Of a DNA stretch of 33,492 nucleotides, positions 1 through 7,744 are shown piece by piece; positions within the stretch are counted from its first letter, which is position 1; each line of letters starts with the position of its first letter. The position numbers and the translations under genes are program-made. Source of the stretch: Chloroflexi bacterium UBA4730 (GTDB taxonomy: Bacteria > Chloroflexota > Limnocylindria > P2-11E). The notes below the pieces were generated by a model, which made no database searches, was not told where the DNA came from, and saw nothing but the letters and a program-made list of their open reading frames with translations. Location of the stretch: NCBI GenBank assembly GCA_002404155.1, contig DHJC01000082.1, positions 65,056 to 98,547 of the forward strand, in the 5' to 3' direction.

Positions 1-1
1 C

Positions 2-1099
2 GAACCGCGGCCCATCCCCCGCGCGAACGCCGCCGTGCGCCGGGTGGACGAAGGGCTCGCTGCGCTCGGTGTCGCCCAGCCGGTCCCCGAACCCGTGTTC
101 GTGGCGCGTCCGAACGCCGCCGTGCGCCAGGCCGTCCGCGTTCGGGACGGGCGTCGGGAGCGCGATGCGCTCTGCGAGCTGGACGCCTCGGGCATTCGGA
201 TCACCGGCCTGGCCGCGCCGCTCTTCATCGCCTGGCCGGACGCTCGCGCCATCTCCGTCGACGGCGGCTACGTGGTCGTGGTCTCGCCGGCCGGATCGAT
301 CGCGATCGGGATCGCCCTGGACAGCGTGACCGAGCCGGGGCTCGCGCCGGCGTTCGCAGCCGTGCTCGAGGCGGGACGCAATGGCACGCTCGAGCCGAAC
401 ACCGGCGCGCTGCACGAGCTTGGGCTCGGGATCGATCGCACATTGGAGATCTTCGGCGACGCCGACGATCCGGTCGTCCCGCTCGCCGTCGGTGCGGTCG
501 TCGTGTTCGTGGGTCTCGTGCTCCTCGCCGCGCTTCCCACGATCCTGGAGCTCGTGGCGCACCTCGAGCCCGCGCCCGGCGCGTTCGCGCTGATGCCGCG
601 CATCGCCTTCTTCGACCCGCGCGTGATCGTCGCGGCGTTCGCGTTGTCCTCGGCGCTCGCGGTCATCGTCGGGCAGTTCGCGCTCGGTCCCGCAGCCATG
701 GCCTGGGCTCGCGGCACCCTGCGTGGCTGGCACCGCAACGCTTCCGGCCTCGAGGCCACCGCCCGGCTGGCGATCGCGCGGCTGATGCTCGTTTCACGGG
801 TCGCAGGGCTGATCGCCGGGGTGGCCATCGTCTCGCTGCTCCCGTCGGCGTTCGCCCGCGCGGTCATCGACGGGGACGGGATCCACGAGGCGTCGGGACT
901 GCCGTTCCTTTCGAGCGACCACTCGTGGGCGGACGTATCAGACGTCGTTTCGCTCGCGGTCGGGTTCGGCGAGCGGGCCGAGGGCTTCGACACGATGCTC
1001 GTCTTCAGCGACGGCGAGCGGCTCTCGACACGGGGTCGAGACCTCGCCGGCGGCACCGTACGGCAGATCTATGACTTCGCGCGCGTAAACCTTCGGTAG
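2..1099 (+). CDS. Membrane protein with three TM helices, 5' end outside window
   Basis: I do not recognise a named family. The frame is open to the window edge, so the true start is probably upstream; GTG at 35 is the first start inside (354 residues from there). Counting from it, hydrophobic segments lie near residues 148-175, 197-225 and 250-272. Soluble stretches flank them: residues about 40-100 and 285-354 are rich in short beta-strand-like runs that resemble bacterial PH-like domains (inference). The N-terminal part has an in-frame 29-residue period: the motif EPxxxxRxNAAVR occurs twice, so a repeat region may continue upstream. The gene ends with TAG at 1097 and is followed by a GC-rich hairpin. 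Function unknown. Confidence 0.6.
   Translation, partial: EPRPIPRANAAVRRVDEGLAALGVAQPVPEPVFVARPNAAVRQAVRVRDGRRERDALCELDASGIRITGLAAPLFIAWPDARAISVDGGYVVVVSPAGSIAIGIALDSVTEPGLAPAFAAVLEAGRNGTLEPNTGALHELGLGIDRTLEIFGDADDPVVPLAVGAVVVFVGLVLLAALPTILELVAHLEPAPGAFALMPRIAFFDPRVIVAAFALSSALAVIVGQFALGPAAMAWARGTLRGWHRNASGLEATARLAIARLMLVSRVAGLIAGVAIVSLLPSAFARAVIDGDGIHEASGLPFLSSDHSWADVSDVVSLAVGFGERAEGFDTMLVFSDGERLSTRGRDLAGGTVRQIYDFARVNLR
24..128 (+). repeat. Two copies of an 18-bp direct repeat, 87 bp apart
   Basis: The 18-nt word at 24-41 recurs exactly at 111-128. The period of 87 bp equals 29 codons, so the repeat is in frame and encodes NAAVR within the larger motif EPxxxxRxNAAVR. The first unit begins at the window edge, so more copies may lie upstream. 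Confidence 0.75.
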
Positions 1100-1102
1100 G
1101 CT

Positions 1103-1135
1103 GCTCCCCGCGTTCGCGGAAAGGTTCTGGGGAGC
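1103..1135 (+). terminator. GC-rich hairpin after the first gene
   Basis: GCTCCCC at 1103-1109 is the exact complement of GGGGAGC at 1129-1135, and the loop side contains a further CCGCG-TT-CGCGG palindrome at 1108-1119 that would compete with it. There is no T-tract, so termination is uncertain. The hairpin starts 4 nt after the stop codon. Confidence 0.3.
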
Positions 1136-1260
1136 GACCGCGGTTCCCTGACTCGCAGCTCCTCATCACCCTGCTGCTCGTCGCGGTGCTCCTGACGTAC
1201 ACCATCGGACGCTCACTCGCGCCCCTCGCGCGGCGGTTCAAGCGCATCGCCTGTCGCGCA

Positions 1261-1276
1261 TATGCTCGCCTCGGTG
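1261..1276 (+). promoter_or_regulatory. Candidate -10 box for a leaderless GNAT transcript
   Basis: TATGCT (TANNNT pattern) at 1261-1266 is separated by 7 nt from in-frame GTG at 1274. It overlaps the alternative ATG start at 1262, so if it is the -10 box the protein must begin at 1274. No Shine-Dalgarno sequence precedes either start. Confidence 0.35.
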
Positions 1277-2260
1277 AGCGCGACGATCGCGGGCATCTCC
1301 GTGCGCAACGGCAGTTCCGCCGACCTCGAGCGGCTCATCGAGTTCGCGAATCGCTACGCGCGCCCGGCATTCGTCCAGTCCGTTGCGCTCGCCCGGCGCT
1401 TCGAGGCGGCGAACCCCGAACCGAACCGATCGCTGCTCATCGCGGAGGACGCCTCCGGGGCGATGGTCGGCGTTGGCGACGCCTCGGACGGTGGGGCGCT
1501 TGGCGGCGGTCAGAACCGGTGGCGCGCGAGTCTGCGCGTCGCGCCGGAGTACCGCCGTCGCGGCCTCGGCGCGCACCTGCTCGAGCGGCTCGAGGAGCAC
1601 GTCCGCGCGAAGGGCGCGCCGAAGCTCCAAGGCTCGCTGCGCGGAGAGGAGCCCGAGGGCCTGCGGTTCACCGTGCGGCATGGCTACCGCGAGTTCCATC
1701 GCCGCTACGACTCGTATGTCGACGCCCAGCCCTTCGATCCGGCCGGATTCGAGCGACCGGGGGCCGTGGCAGCACGGGCGGGCGTGCGGATCGAGCGCTA
1801 CGACCTGCTGGAGGCCGAGGCAACGGACCGCCTCGCGTTCCAGCGCGACGTGTACCAGTTGCTCGCGACCACGCAAATGGACATCCCGCGACCGGAGCCG
1901 CTGCCGCCACCTCCGCCCTTCGAAGCGGTGCGCGAGATCTATTTCGAGGGCGACACCTTCGCCCACGACTGTTCCGTCGTCGCGCTGCGCGACGGCCGAG
2001 TGGTCGGGATCTCGATCACGACGATCAATCCGACCGGGATCGCCTACACCGTCTACACCGGGGTAGACCGGGCGGAGCGGCGGAAGGGCCTCGCGCTTGC
2101 GATGAAGCTCGCCATCCTCGAGCGGCTGAAAGGACGTGGCACGACGCAGTTCGGGACCACCAACGACGAGGCGAACGCGCCGATGCGTGGGATCAACGCA
2201 CGTTTGGGCTACGTCGCGGCGCCACCGACGATCGAGGTGGAGAAGGTGTTCGAGACCTGA
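1262..2260 (+). CDS. Tandem GNAT N-acetyltransferase
   Basis: 332 residues from ATG 1262. Two GNAT folds lie in one chain. The first (about residues 12-150) has the acetyl-CoA motif A as VAPEYRRRGLG at 93-103. The second (about 175-330) has VDRAERRKGLALAM near 268-281, followed by the N-x3-N-x2-M-x3-N-x2-LGY pattern (301-317) typical of double-GNAT proteins. Such proteins transfer acetyl groups from acetyl-CoA to small amines or peptides; the substrate here is unknown. A promoter-like TATGCT at 1261-1266 sits 7 nt before an in-frame GTG at 1274, so the true start may be 1274 on a leaderless transcript. Downstream lies a gdh remnant. Confidence 0.85.
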   Translation: MLASVSATIAGISVRNGSSADLERLIEFANRYARPAFVQSVALARRFEAANPEPNRSLLIAEDASGAMVGVGDASDGGALGGGQNRWRASLRVAPEYRRRGLGAHLLERLEEHVRAKGAPKLQGSLRGEEPEGLRFTVRHGYREFHRRYDSYVDAQPFDPAGFERPGAVAARAGVRIERYDLLEAEATDRLAFQRDVYQLLATTQMDIPRPEPLPPPPPFEAVREIYFEGDTFAHDCSVVALRDGRVVGISITTINPTGIAYTVYTGVDRAERRKGLALAMKLAILERLKGRGTTQFGTTNDEANAPMRGINARLGYVAAPPTIEVEKVFET

Positions 2261-2341
2261 GCGCCCTCAAGATGCCCGGCACGATGAACCCGGGCGAGAT
2301 GGCGCAAGTGAAGCGGAATCCGCAGCGCACGCTCGGGCCTG

Positions 2342-2779
2342 GCCGGCGCGTCGCGGATCAGCGACGCCGAGCTCATCGCCATGGACGTTGACGTTCTCAT
2401 CCCGGCGGCGCTCGAGGCTCAGATCACTACCGAGAACGCCGCGAGCATCCGGGCGAAGGTGATCGTCGAGGGCGCCAACGGCCCGGTGACCGCCGACGCC
2501 GATCGCATGCTCACCGGCCGCGGGGTCACCATCGTGCCCGACATCCTCGCGAACGCCGGTGGGGTCGTGGTGTCGTACTTCGAATGGGTCCAGAGCCGCG
2601 CGCAGTTCTATTGGGAGCTCGACGAGGTCGAGCGCCGGCTCGCGATCTGGATGCGCCGGGCCATGGAATCGGTGCTCGTGACGGCGAAGGCCTACGACGC
2701 GACCTACCGCGAGGCCGCGTTCATCGTCGCCGTCGAGCGCGTCGCGAGGGCCATCGAGCGGCGAGGCATATTCCCGTAG
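2342..2779 (+). pseudogene. gdhA: C-terminal remnant of NAD(P)-glutamate dehydrogenase
   Basis: The stretch translates as the last third of a Glu/Leu/Phe/Val dehydrogenase: DVDVLIPAALE, then VIVEGANGPVTADAD, then VPDILANAGGVVVSYFEW and the closing helices. Family members are usually about 410-420 residues; the catalytic N-terminal domain and most of the Rossmann fold are missing. Homology begins about 39 nt before ATG 2381 (GASRISDAEL matches the family), directly after unrelated sequence, and an in-frame TGA stands at 2309. The remnant could be expressed as 132 residues from ATG 2381 but lacks the catalytic lysine region, so it should not be an active dehydrogenase. No repeat or insertion sequence marks the break; a deletion that joined it to the GNAT gene is the simplest reading. 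Confidence 0.8.
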
Positions 2780-2826
2780 GCCGACGCCCGAGGACCATCG
2801 CGATCGCGGTCTTCCTGCCGCTGACG

Positions 2827-2937
2827 GTGATCGCTGTGTCCCTCGGGACGGTACTGGCGCTGGTCTTCGGCCCGGGGGTGTTCTGGCTCGGCGTCGCGAT
2901 CGCGGTAGGCGGCCCGGCCGTCGCGCGCCTTGCATAA
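2827..2937 (+). CDS. Possible small hydrophobic protein
   Basis: From GTG 2827 the frame gives 36 mostly hydrophobic residues (two possible short membrane segments) ending at TAA 2935, inside the first half of the argC operator repeat. The hydrophobic character starts about 30 nt earlier, but no start codon exists there. Codon third positions are GC-rich as in real genes here. It may be a real small membrane protein, the tail of a broken gene, or chance. Low confidence. Confidence 0.25.
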   Translation: MIAVSLGTVLALVFGPGVFWLGVAIAVGGPAVARLA

Positions 2938-2964
2938 TTATCCAGAATCGTGCATAATTCATCG
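2930..2964 (+). promoter_or_regulatory. Candidate argC promoter overlapping an ArgR operator
   Basis: An AT-rich island in GC-rich DNA. The 9-mer TGCATAATT occurs at 2931-2939 and again at 2951-2959, an exact 20-bp period (two helical turns), as expected for tandem ARG boxes contacted by an ArgR hexamer. The first copy reads TGCAT-AATT-ATCCA, a near-palindrome like known ARG boxes; the second has a poor right half. The same repeat makes a plausible promoter: TTGCAT (2930-2935), 17-bp spacer, CATAAT (2953-2958), then 6 nt to ATG 2965. Repressor and polymerase would compete for the same bases. argR lies in the operon. The match to ARG boxes is by eye. Confidence 0.6.
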
Positions 2965-3987
2965 ATGCCAACACGAGTCGCCATCGTCGGGGCCACCGGC
3001 TATACGGGCGGCGAGCTCGCGCGGCTGCTCCTGCGGCATCCCGGGGTCCGGATCGTCGCGGCGGTCGCGCGCAGCCACCAGGGCGAGCCGCTGCGGAACG
3101 TCCAGCCGCACCTCCACGACGCGCCGGGATCGCTGGTCATCGGTAGCGACGTCGGCGACGCCGAGGTCGTTTTCACGGCGCTCCCGGCGGGCGAGGCGGC
3201 GAAGCTCGCACCGGGCTGGCTCAACGAGGGCCGGCGGATCATCGACATCGGCAGCGACTTCCGCCTCAAGGACGCCGTCGCGTACCCGAAGTGGTACGGC
3301 TACACGCATCCGGCGCCCGAGCTGCTCGCGGAGTCGGTATACGGCCTGACCGAGTTCGCGCGGACGGCGCTTCCGAAGGCTCGGATCGTCGCGAATCCGG
3401 GCTGCTATCCCACCGCGTCGCTGCTCGCGCTCGCACCGGCTGCCGTGCACGACCTCATCGGCGGGGACGTGATCGTCGATGCGAAGTCCGGCGTCTCGGG
3501 CGCCGGTCACGTCGTCGATGACGCCTATCTCTACGGCACGGTCGACGAGAGCGTGCGCGCGTACGCGGTGGCGAAGCACCGTCACTCGCCGGAGATCGCC
3601 CAACAGCTCGCGACGTTCGGCGGCATGCGCCCCCGTCTGACGTTCGTACCGCACCTGGTCCCGATGACCCGCGGGCTCATCGCCACGTGCTACGCCCCGC
3701 TGCGCGACGGCGTCACCGCCCCGCAGATCAGCGAGGCCTACGCGACGCAATACGCGGATGAGCCCTTCGTGCGCGTCGTCTCATCCTTTCCGCCGACGAA
3801 GGCGACGCTCGGCAGTAATTGGTGCCTCGTGCACGCGGTCGTCGACGAGGAGAACCGGCGGCTCGTCGCCGTGGCCGTGCTCGACAATCTCGTGAAGGGG
3901 GCCGCGGGCCAGGCGATCCAGAACTTCAACGCTCTCTGCGGGCTGCCTGAGACGCAAGGCCTCGAGGCGATGCCATTGTGGCCGTGA
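2965..3987 (+). CDS. argC: N-acetyl-gamma-glutamyl-phosphate reductase
   Basis: 340 residues. It reduces N-acetylglutamyl-phosphate to the semialdehyde with NADPH, third step of arginine synthesis, in the cytoplasm. The NADP-binding start is VAIVGATGYTGGEL (5-18). The catalytic Cys is C147 in ANPGCYPT, and the conserved His is H207 in KHRHSPEI. IDIGSDFR and KSGVSGAG are also family blocks. The frame opens 15 nt earlier at GTG 2950, but ATG 2965 matches the family N-terminus and sits exactly 6 nt after a -10-like box with no Shine-Dalgarno sequence, so the mRNA is probably leaderless. First gene of the operon; its end overlaps argJ by 10 nt. Confidence 0.95.
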   Translation: MPTRVAIVGATGYTGGELARLLLRHPGVRIVAAVARSHQGEPLRNVQPHLHDAPGSLVIGSDVGDAEVVFTALPAGEAAKLAPGWLNEGRRIIDIGSDFRLKDAVAYPKWYGYTHPAPELLAESVYGLTEFARTALPKARIVANPGCYPTASLLALAPAAVHDLIGGDVIVDAKSGVSGAGHVVDDAYLYGTVDESVRAYAVAKHRHSPEIAQQLATFGGMRPRLTFVPHLVPMTRGLIATCYAPLRDGVTAPQISEAYATQYADEPFVRVVSSFPPTKATLGSNWCLVHAVVDEENRRLVAVAVLDNLVKGAAGQAIQNFNALCGLPETQGLEAMPLWP

Positions 3988-5174
3988 CCGGGCAGGGCGT
4001 GACGTTCGCGCGCGGCTTCGTCGCCGGCGCTGCCGCGGCTGGGGTGAAGCAGGCGGGCGCCACGCGGCTGGACGTCGCGGTCATCGCGTCGACGGCCGAG
4101 CATTGCCACGCGGCAGGTGTGTTCACGACGAACCAGGTGATCGCGGCGCCGTGCGTCGTCACGAAGAAACACGTCGCGCGAGGACACCTGCGCGGGATCG
4201 TCGTGAACTCCGGCAACGCGAACGCGTGCACCGGCCCGCAGGGCGAGCGCGACGCCGTCGCGATGGCCGCGGCCGCCGCCGCGCTCCTGCGCGTCGATCC
4301 GTCCGACGTGGCCGTGGCCAGCACCGGCGTCATCGGCGTCCCGATGCCGATGGACCGGATCGTCTCGGCCATCGGCCGCGTGACGCTGTCCGAATCGGGC
4401 TGGGCTGACGCGTCTTTGGCGATCATGACCACCGATACGCGGCCGAAGGTCGCCCAGCGCGAGATCACGCTCTCCGGCGGGACGGTCCGCATCGGCGGGA
4501 TCGCGAAGGGTGCGGGGATGATCCATCCGAACATGGCGACGCTCCTGACCTTCGTCACCACCGACGCGCACATCGATGGTGCGGCCCTCCGCCTGATGCT
4601 CCGTTCCGCCGCGGACGACAGCTTCAACGCGATCTCCGTCGACGGGGACACGAGCACGAACGACACGCTGCTCGTCCTCGCGAACGGTGCCTCGGGCGTG
4701 CGCGTGGGGACGCTCGACGGCTCCGCGTTCCTTGACGCGCTGACCGCTGTCTGTCTCGATCTGGCCCGCGCGATCGTGGCCGACGGCGAAGGGGCGACAA
4801 AGGTCTTCGAGGTGCACGTCACCGGTGCCGCGTCCGAGGGCGACGCACGGGCGGCCGCCCGAACGGTCACGAACTCGAACCTCGTGAAGACGGCGATCCA
4901 CGGCGCGGACCCGAACTGGGGCCGGATCCTCGCCGCCGCCGGACGCTCGGGCGCCAAGGTCGATGCGGCCAAGGCCTCGGTCCGCGTCGGGGACGTGAGC
5001 GTGTACGAGAAGGGCGTGCCGCGGCCGTTCGATGCCGCCGCGGTCCGCTCGCTGTTCGAGCGGCCCGAGATCGCCATCGAGCTCGATCTGGGCCTCGGCG
5101 AATCGAGCGCGCGCGCGTGGGGCTCCGACCTGTCCGCCGAATACGTGAGGATCAATGCCGAGTACACGACCTAG
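3978..5174 (+). CDS. argJ: Glutamate N-acetyltransferase / ornithine acetyltransferase
   Basis: 398 residues from GTG 3978, overlapping argC. ArgJ moves the acetyl group from N-acetylornithine to glutamate (the cyclic pathway) and in some species also uses acetyl-CoA. The proprotein cuts itself before a nucleophilic Thr: here the site is KGAGMIHPNMA-T with Thr188. GNANACTG near residue 78 forms the oxyanion region, and the C-terminus VRINAEYTT is the usual family ending. With a separate argA-like gene in the same operon, this copy may serve mainly to recycle acetyl groups (inference). It overlaps argB by 20 nt. Confidence 0.95.
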   Translation: MAVTGQGVTFARGFVAGAAAAGVKQAGATRLDVAVIASTAEHCHAAGVFTTNQVIAAPCVVTKKHVARGHLRGIVVNSGNANACTGPQGERDAVAMAAAAAALLRVDPSDVAVASTGVIGVPMPMDRIVSAIGRVTLSESGWADASLAIMTTDTRPKVAQREITLSGGTVRIGGIAKGAGMIHPNMATLLTFVTTDAHIDGAALRLMLRSAADDSFNAISVDGDTSTNDTLLVLANGASGVRVGTLDGSAFLDALTAVCLDLARAIVADGEGATKVFEVHVTGAASEGDARAAARTVTNSNLVKTAIHGADPNWGRILAAAGRSGAKVDAAKASVRVGDVSVYEKGVPRPFDAAAVRSLFERPEIAIELDLGLGESSARAWGSDLSAEYVRINAEYTT

Positions 5175-5976
5175 AGGCCACGGTGGTACCCATCCGGCCG
5201 AGCGCTCGCGCGAGGCAGTTGTTCTAAAGATCGGCGGTAGCGTCGCCGGCGAAGACGATGCGGCGCTCGACCTCGTCGCCTCGCTGCACGACGCGGGTCG
5301 TCCGCTCGTGGTGGTGCACGGGGGCGGACCGCTCGTCGGCGAATGGGCCACCCGGCTCGGCCTGGAGACGCGCTTCGAGCGCGGGCTACGCGTGACGGAT
5401 GGGTCGACGCGCGACGTTGCGCTCGCCGTCCTGGCCGGCCTGGTGAACAAGACGCTCGTCGCGCGACTCGTGGCCAAGGGCGTGCCGGCGACGGGGCTTT
5501 CCGGCGTCGATGGCGGGATGCTGCGCGCGGAGCGCGAGGACGAGACGCTCGGGCTGGTCGGCCGCGTGTCGATGGTCGATAGCTCGCTGCTCGAAGAGCT
5601 GCTCGCCGCGCTGCGCGTGCCGGTCGTCGCACCGGCGGCCCTCGACGGCGACGGGACGATCCTGAACGTGAACGGGGATACGGCGGCCGGAGCGATCGCC
5701 GCGGCCATCGCCGCCCGCCTGCTCGCCTTCGTGACGGACGTGCCGGGCGTGCGCGGCAAGGACGGCCGCGTGATCGCCACGCTCGATCGGGATCGCGCGA
5801 AGGCGTTGGTCGATGACGGGACCATCGAGGGCGGAATGCTGCCGAAGGTCGAGGCGTGCCTCGTCGCGGCCCAGGCGGGGTGTCGTGCGGCGATCGTGTC
5901 GGCTCGGGACATCGACGCGATCGAAGCATTGCTGTCCGGCGAGGCCGCTGGCACCGTCTTCGAGGCGGCCGCATGA
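5155..5976 (+). CDS. argB: Acetylglutamate kinase
   Basis: 273 residues. It phosphorylates N-acetylglutamate with ATP, second step of arginine synthesis. Amino-acid-kinase motifs are in order: LKIGGS (24-29, phosphate-binding Lys25), VVHGGGP (53-59), NVNGDTAAG from 171, and EGGMLPK at 225-231. The first 20 residues are polar and not conserved; ATG 5155 is the only in-frame start before the core, so translation is probably coupled to the argJ stop. The gene ends in an ATGA overlap with argR. In many bacteria argD and argF follow here; both are missing. Confidence 0.95.
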   Translation: MPSTRPRGHGGTHPAERSREAVVLKIGGSVAGEDDAALDLVASLHDAGRPLVVVHGGGPLVGEWATRLGLETRFERGLRVTDGSTRDVALAVLAGLVNKTLVARLVAKGVPATGLSGVDGGMLRAEREDETLGLVGRVSMVDSSLLEELLAALRVPVVAPAALDGDGTILNVNGDTAAGAIAAAIAARLLAFVTDVPGVRGKDGRVIATLDRDRAKALVDDGTIEGGMLPKVEACLVAAQAGCRAAIVSARDIDAIEALLSGEAAGTVFEAAA

Positions 5977-6452
5977 ACGAGCTGAACGCCCGGAAGCAGC
6001 AGCGCCAGCAGACCCTGCTGCGGCTCGTCGCGGACAAGCGCCTGTCGAGGCAGCAGGACGTGGTCCGCGCGCTGCGTGCCGCCGGATACGCCGCGACACA
6101 GGCGACGGTCTCGCGGGACATCGTCGAGCTCGGCCTGGTGAAGATCGCGCGCGACGGCGCGCACGTGTACGCGCCGCCGGTCGCGGTGCCCGCGTCCGGC
6201 GGCATCGAGCGGCTGCGCCGATTCTGCGAGGAGTATCCGGTGCAGGGCGCTGTCGCCGGCAACATCGTCGTCCTCCGCACCCCGCCGGGGACGGCGAACG
6301 CGCTCGCGATCGCGCTCGACACGTCCGGCTTCGCCGATGTCATCGGCACGATCGCCGGCGATGACACTGTCTTTGTCGCAGCCATGGATCCAGCAAGAGC
6401 CCGTGGGATCAACAAGCGTCTCGCGGAGTACGGCGTGGGAAAGCTAGCGTGA
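5973..6452 (+). CDS. argR: Arginine repressor
   Basis: 159 residues from ATG 5973; the frame opens upstream at 5856 but that part is argB in another frame. The N-terminal winged helix carries TQATVSRD (42-49), the DNA-recognition signature. The C-terminal oligomerisation and arginine-binding domain carries GTIAGDDT (125-132), whose Asp pair contacts arginine. ArgR forms hexamers that bind paired ARG boxes when arginine is plentiful; the 20-bp repeat ahead of argC is the likely target, giving autoregulation of the whole operon. It overlaps argB (ATGA) and argG (GTGA) by 4 nt each. Confidence 0.95.
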   Translation: MNELNARKQQRQQTLLRLVADKRLSRQQDVVRALRAAGYAATQATVSRDIVELGLVKIARDGAHVYAPPVAVPASGGIERLRRFCEEYPVQGAVAGNIVVLRTPPGTANALAIALDTSGFADVIGTIAGDDTVFVAAMDPARARGINKRLAEYGVGKLA

Positions 6453-7744
6453 TCGATACGAAGAAGACGGCCGGCCAGACGATCGTCCTTGCGTACTCCG
6501 GCGGTCTCGACACATCGGTCGCCGTCGCATGGCTGCGCGAGACCTACGGGTTCGAGGTCGTGACGTGTACCGGCAACCTCGGCTCGGTGAAGGATCTGGC
6601 CGGCATCCAACGCAAGGCGATCCAGAGCGGCGCGAAGAAGGCCATCGTGCACGACGCGCGCGAGACCTTCGTCCGCTTCTTCCTGTGGCCCGCGCTGCAG
6701 GCGGGCGCGCTCTACGAGGGGCGCTATCCGCTCGCGACGGCCCTCGGGCGGCCGCTGCTCGCGAAGCTGCTTGTGGATGCCGCGCGCGAAGAGGGCGCGC
6801 GCTACGTGGCGCACGGCTCGACCGGCAAGGGGAACGACCAGGTGCGCTTCGACCTCGCGGTCGGCGCGCTCGCGCCGGAGCTGACGGTCATCGCGCCGCT
6901 CCGCAGCGGCATGCACATGACCCGCGAAGACGAGATCGACTACGCCAAGGCCCGCGGCATCCCCGTACCGGTGACGAAGAAGAGCCCGTACAGCGTCGAC
7001 GAGAACCTGTGGGGCCGGTCGATCGAGGCCGGCGTGCTCGAGGACCCGTGGGGCGCCCCACCCCGCGACGTCTTCCAGTGGACGGTCGATCCGGACGAGG
7101 CTCCCGCGAAGCCGAAGGAGATCGTCATCGGCTTCCGCGAGGGCATCCCCGTCACGCTCGACGGGGCGGCGGGCGACGGCGTTCCGCTGATCGAGAAGCT
7201 CAACGCCCTCGGTGGCAAACACGGGGTCGGCCGCATCGATCAGATCGAGAACCGGCTCGTCGGCATCAAGTCGCGGGAGATCTACGAGGCGCCGGCGGCG
7301 GTCATCCTCCACCTCGCCCACCGCGCGCTCGAGGACATGGTCCTGTCGAAGGAGTCGCATCGGTCGAAGGCCCGGATGGCCGACGAGTACGCGGACCTGA
7401 TCTACAACGGCCTGTGGTTCTCCGCGCACCATCAGGACCTCGCGGCGTTCGTGCGCAGCACCCAGCGCTTCGTGACCGGCGAGATCCGCGTGCGCTTGCA
7501 CCGTGGCACGGCGGCGGTCGTGGGCCGCCGCTCGGAGCACTCGCTCTACTCCACCGCCCTCGCGACGTACGGAAAAGGCGACACCTTCGACCACCAGGCT
7601 GCCGAAGGCTTCATCGGCGTGTTCGGCCTGCCGCTGCGCAACCAGTCGCGGACCCAGGCCCTCTGGGGTCCCGACAGCGAGGCGACGCTCGCGATCCCGA
7701 AGACCGTCATGACGCGCGGGCGCACGGCGACGAAGCGACCGTGA
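6449..7744 (+). CDS. argG: Argininosuccinate synthase
   Basis: 431 residues from GTG 6449. It joins citrulline and aspartate using ATP. The N-type ATP pyrophosphatase loop is AYSGGLDTS (15-23), and HGSTGKGNDQVRFDL and SPYSVDENLWGRSIE are substrate-binding family blocks. The first loop after strand 2 reads GNLGS where relatives usually have a Gln (NLGQ or DLGQ); this is a small variation, with other key residues kept. The C-terminal basic tail TRGRTATKRP is extra. Four-nt overlaps on both sides show tight translational coupling with argR and argH. Confidence 0.95.
   Translation: MIDTKKTAGQTIVLAYSGGLDTSVAVAWLRETYGFEVVTCTGNLGSVKDLAGIQRKAIQSGAKKAIVHDARETFVRFFLWPALQAGALYEGRYPLATALGRPLLAKLLVDAAREEGARYVAHGSTGKGNDQVRFDLAVGALAPELTVIAPLRSGMHMTREDEIDYAKARGIPVPVTKKSPYSVDENLWGRSIEAGVLEDPWGAPPRDVFQWTVDPDEAPAKPKEIVIGFREGIPVTLDGAAGDGVPLIEKLNALGGKHGVGRIDQIENRLVGIKSREIYEAPAAVILHLAHRALEDMVLSKESHRSKARMADEYADLIYNGLWFSAHHQDLAAFVRSTQRFVTGEIRVRLHRGTAAVVGRRSEHSLYSTALATYGKGDTFDHQAAEGFIGVFGLPLRNQSRTQALWGPDSEATLAIPKTVMTRGRTATKRP

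Noticed and set aside
3738..6164. 808-codon open frame on the reverse strand across the arg genes
   Set aside because: Low-complexity Arg/Ala/Ser translation opposite argC, argJ and argB, which have clear family motifs; a by-product of high GC.
6529..7740. N-terminal extension of the argH frame
   Set aside because: It runs under argG in another frame; the lyase family starts at GTG 7741.
6449..7744. ArgG loop change (GNLGS) as loss of function
   Set aside because: Other ArgG types also have NLG here and all other catalytic motifs are present, so only a minor variation.
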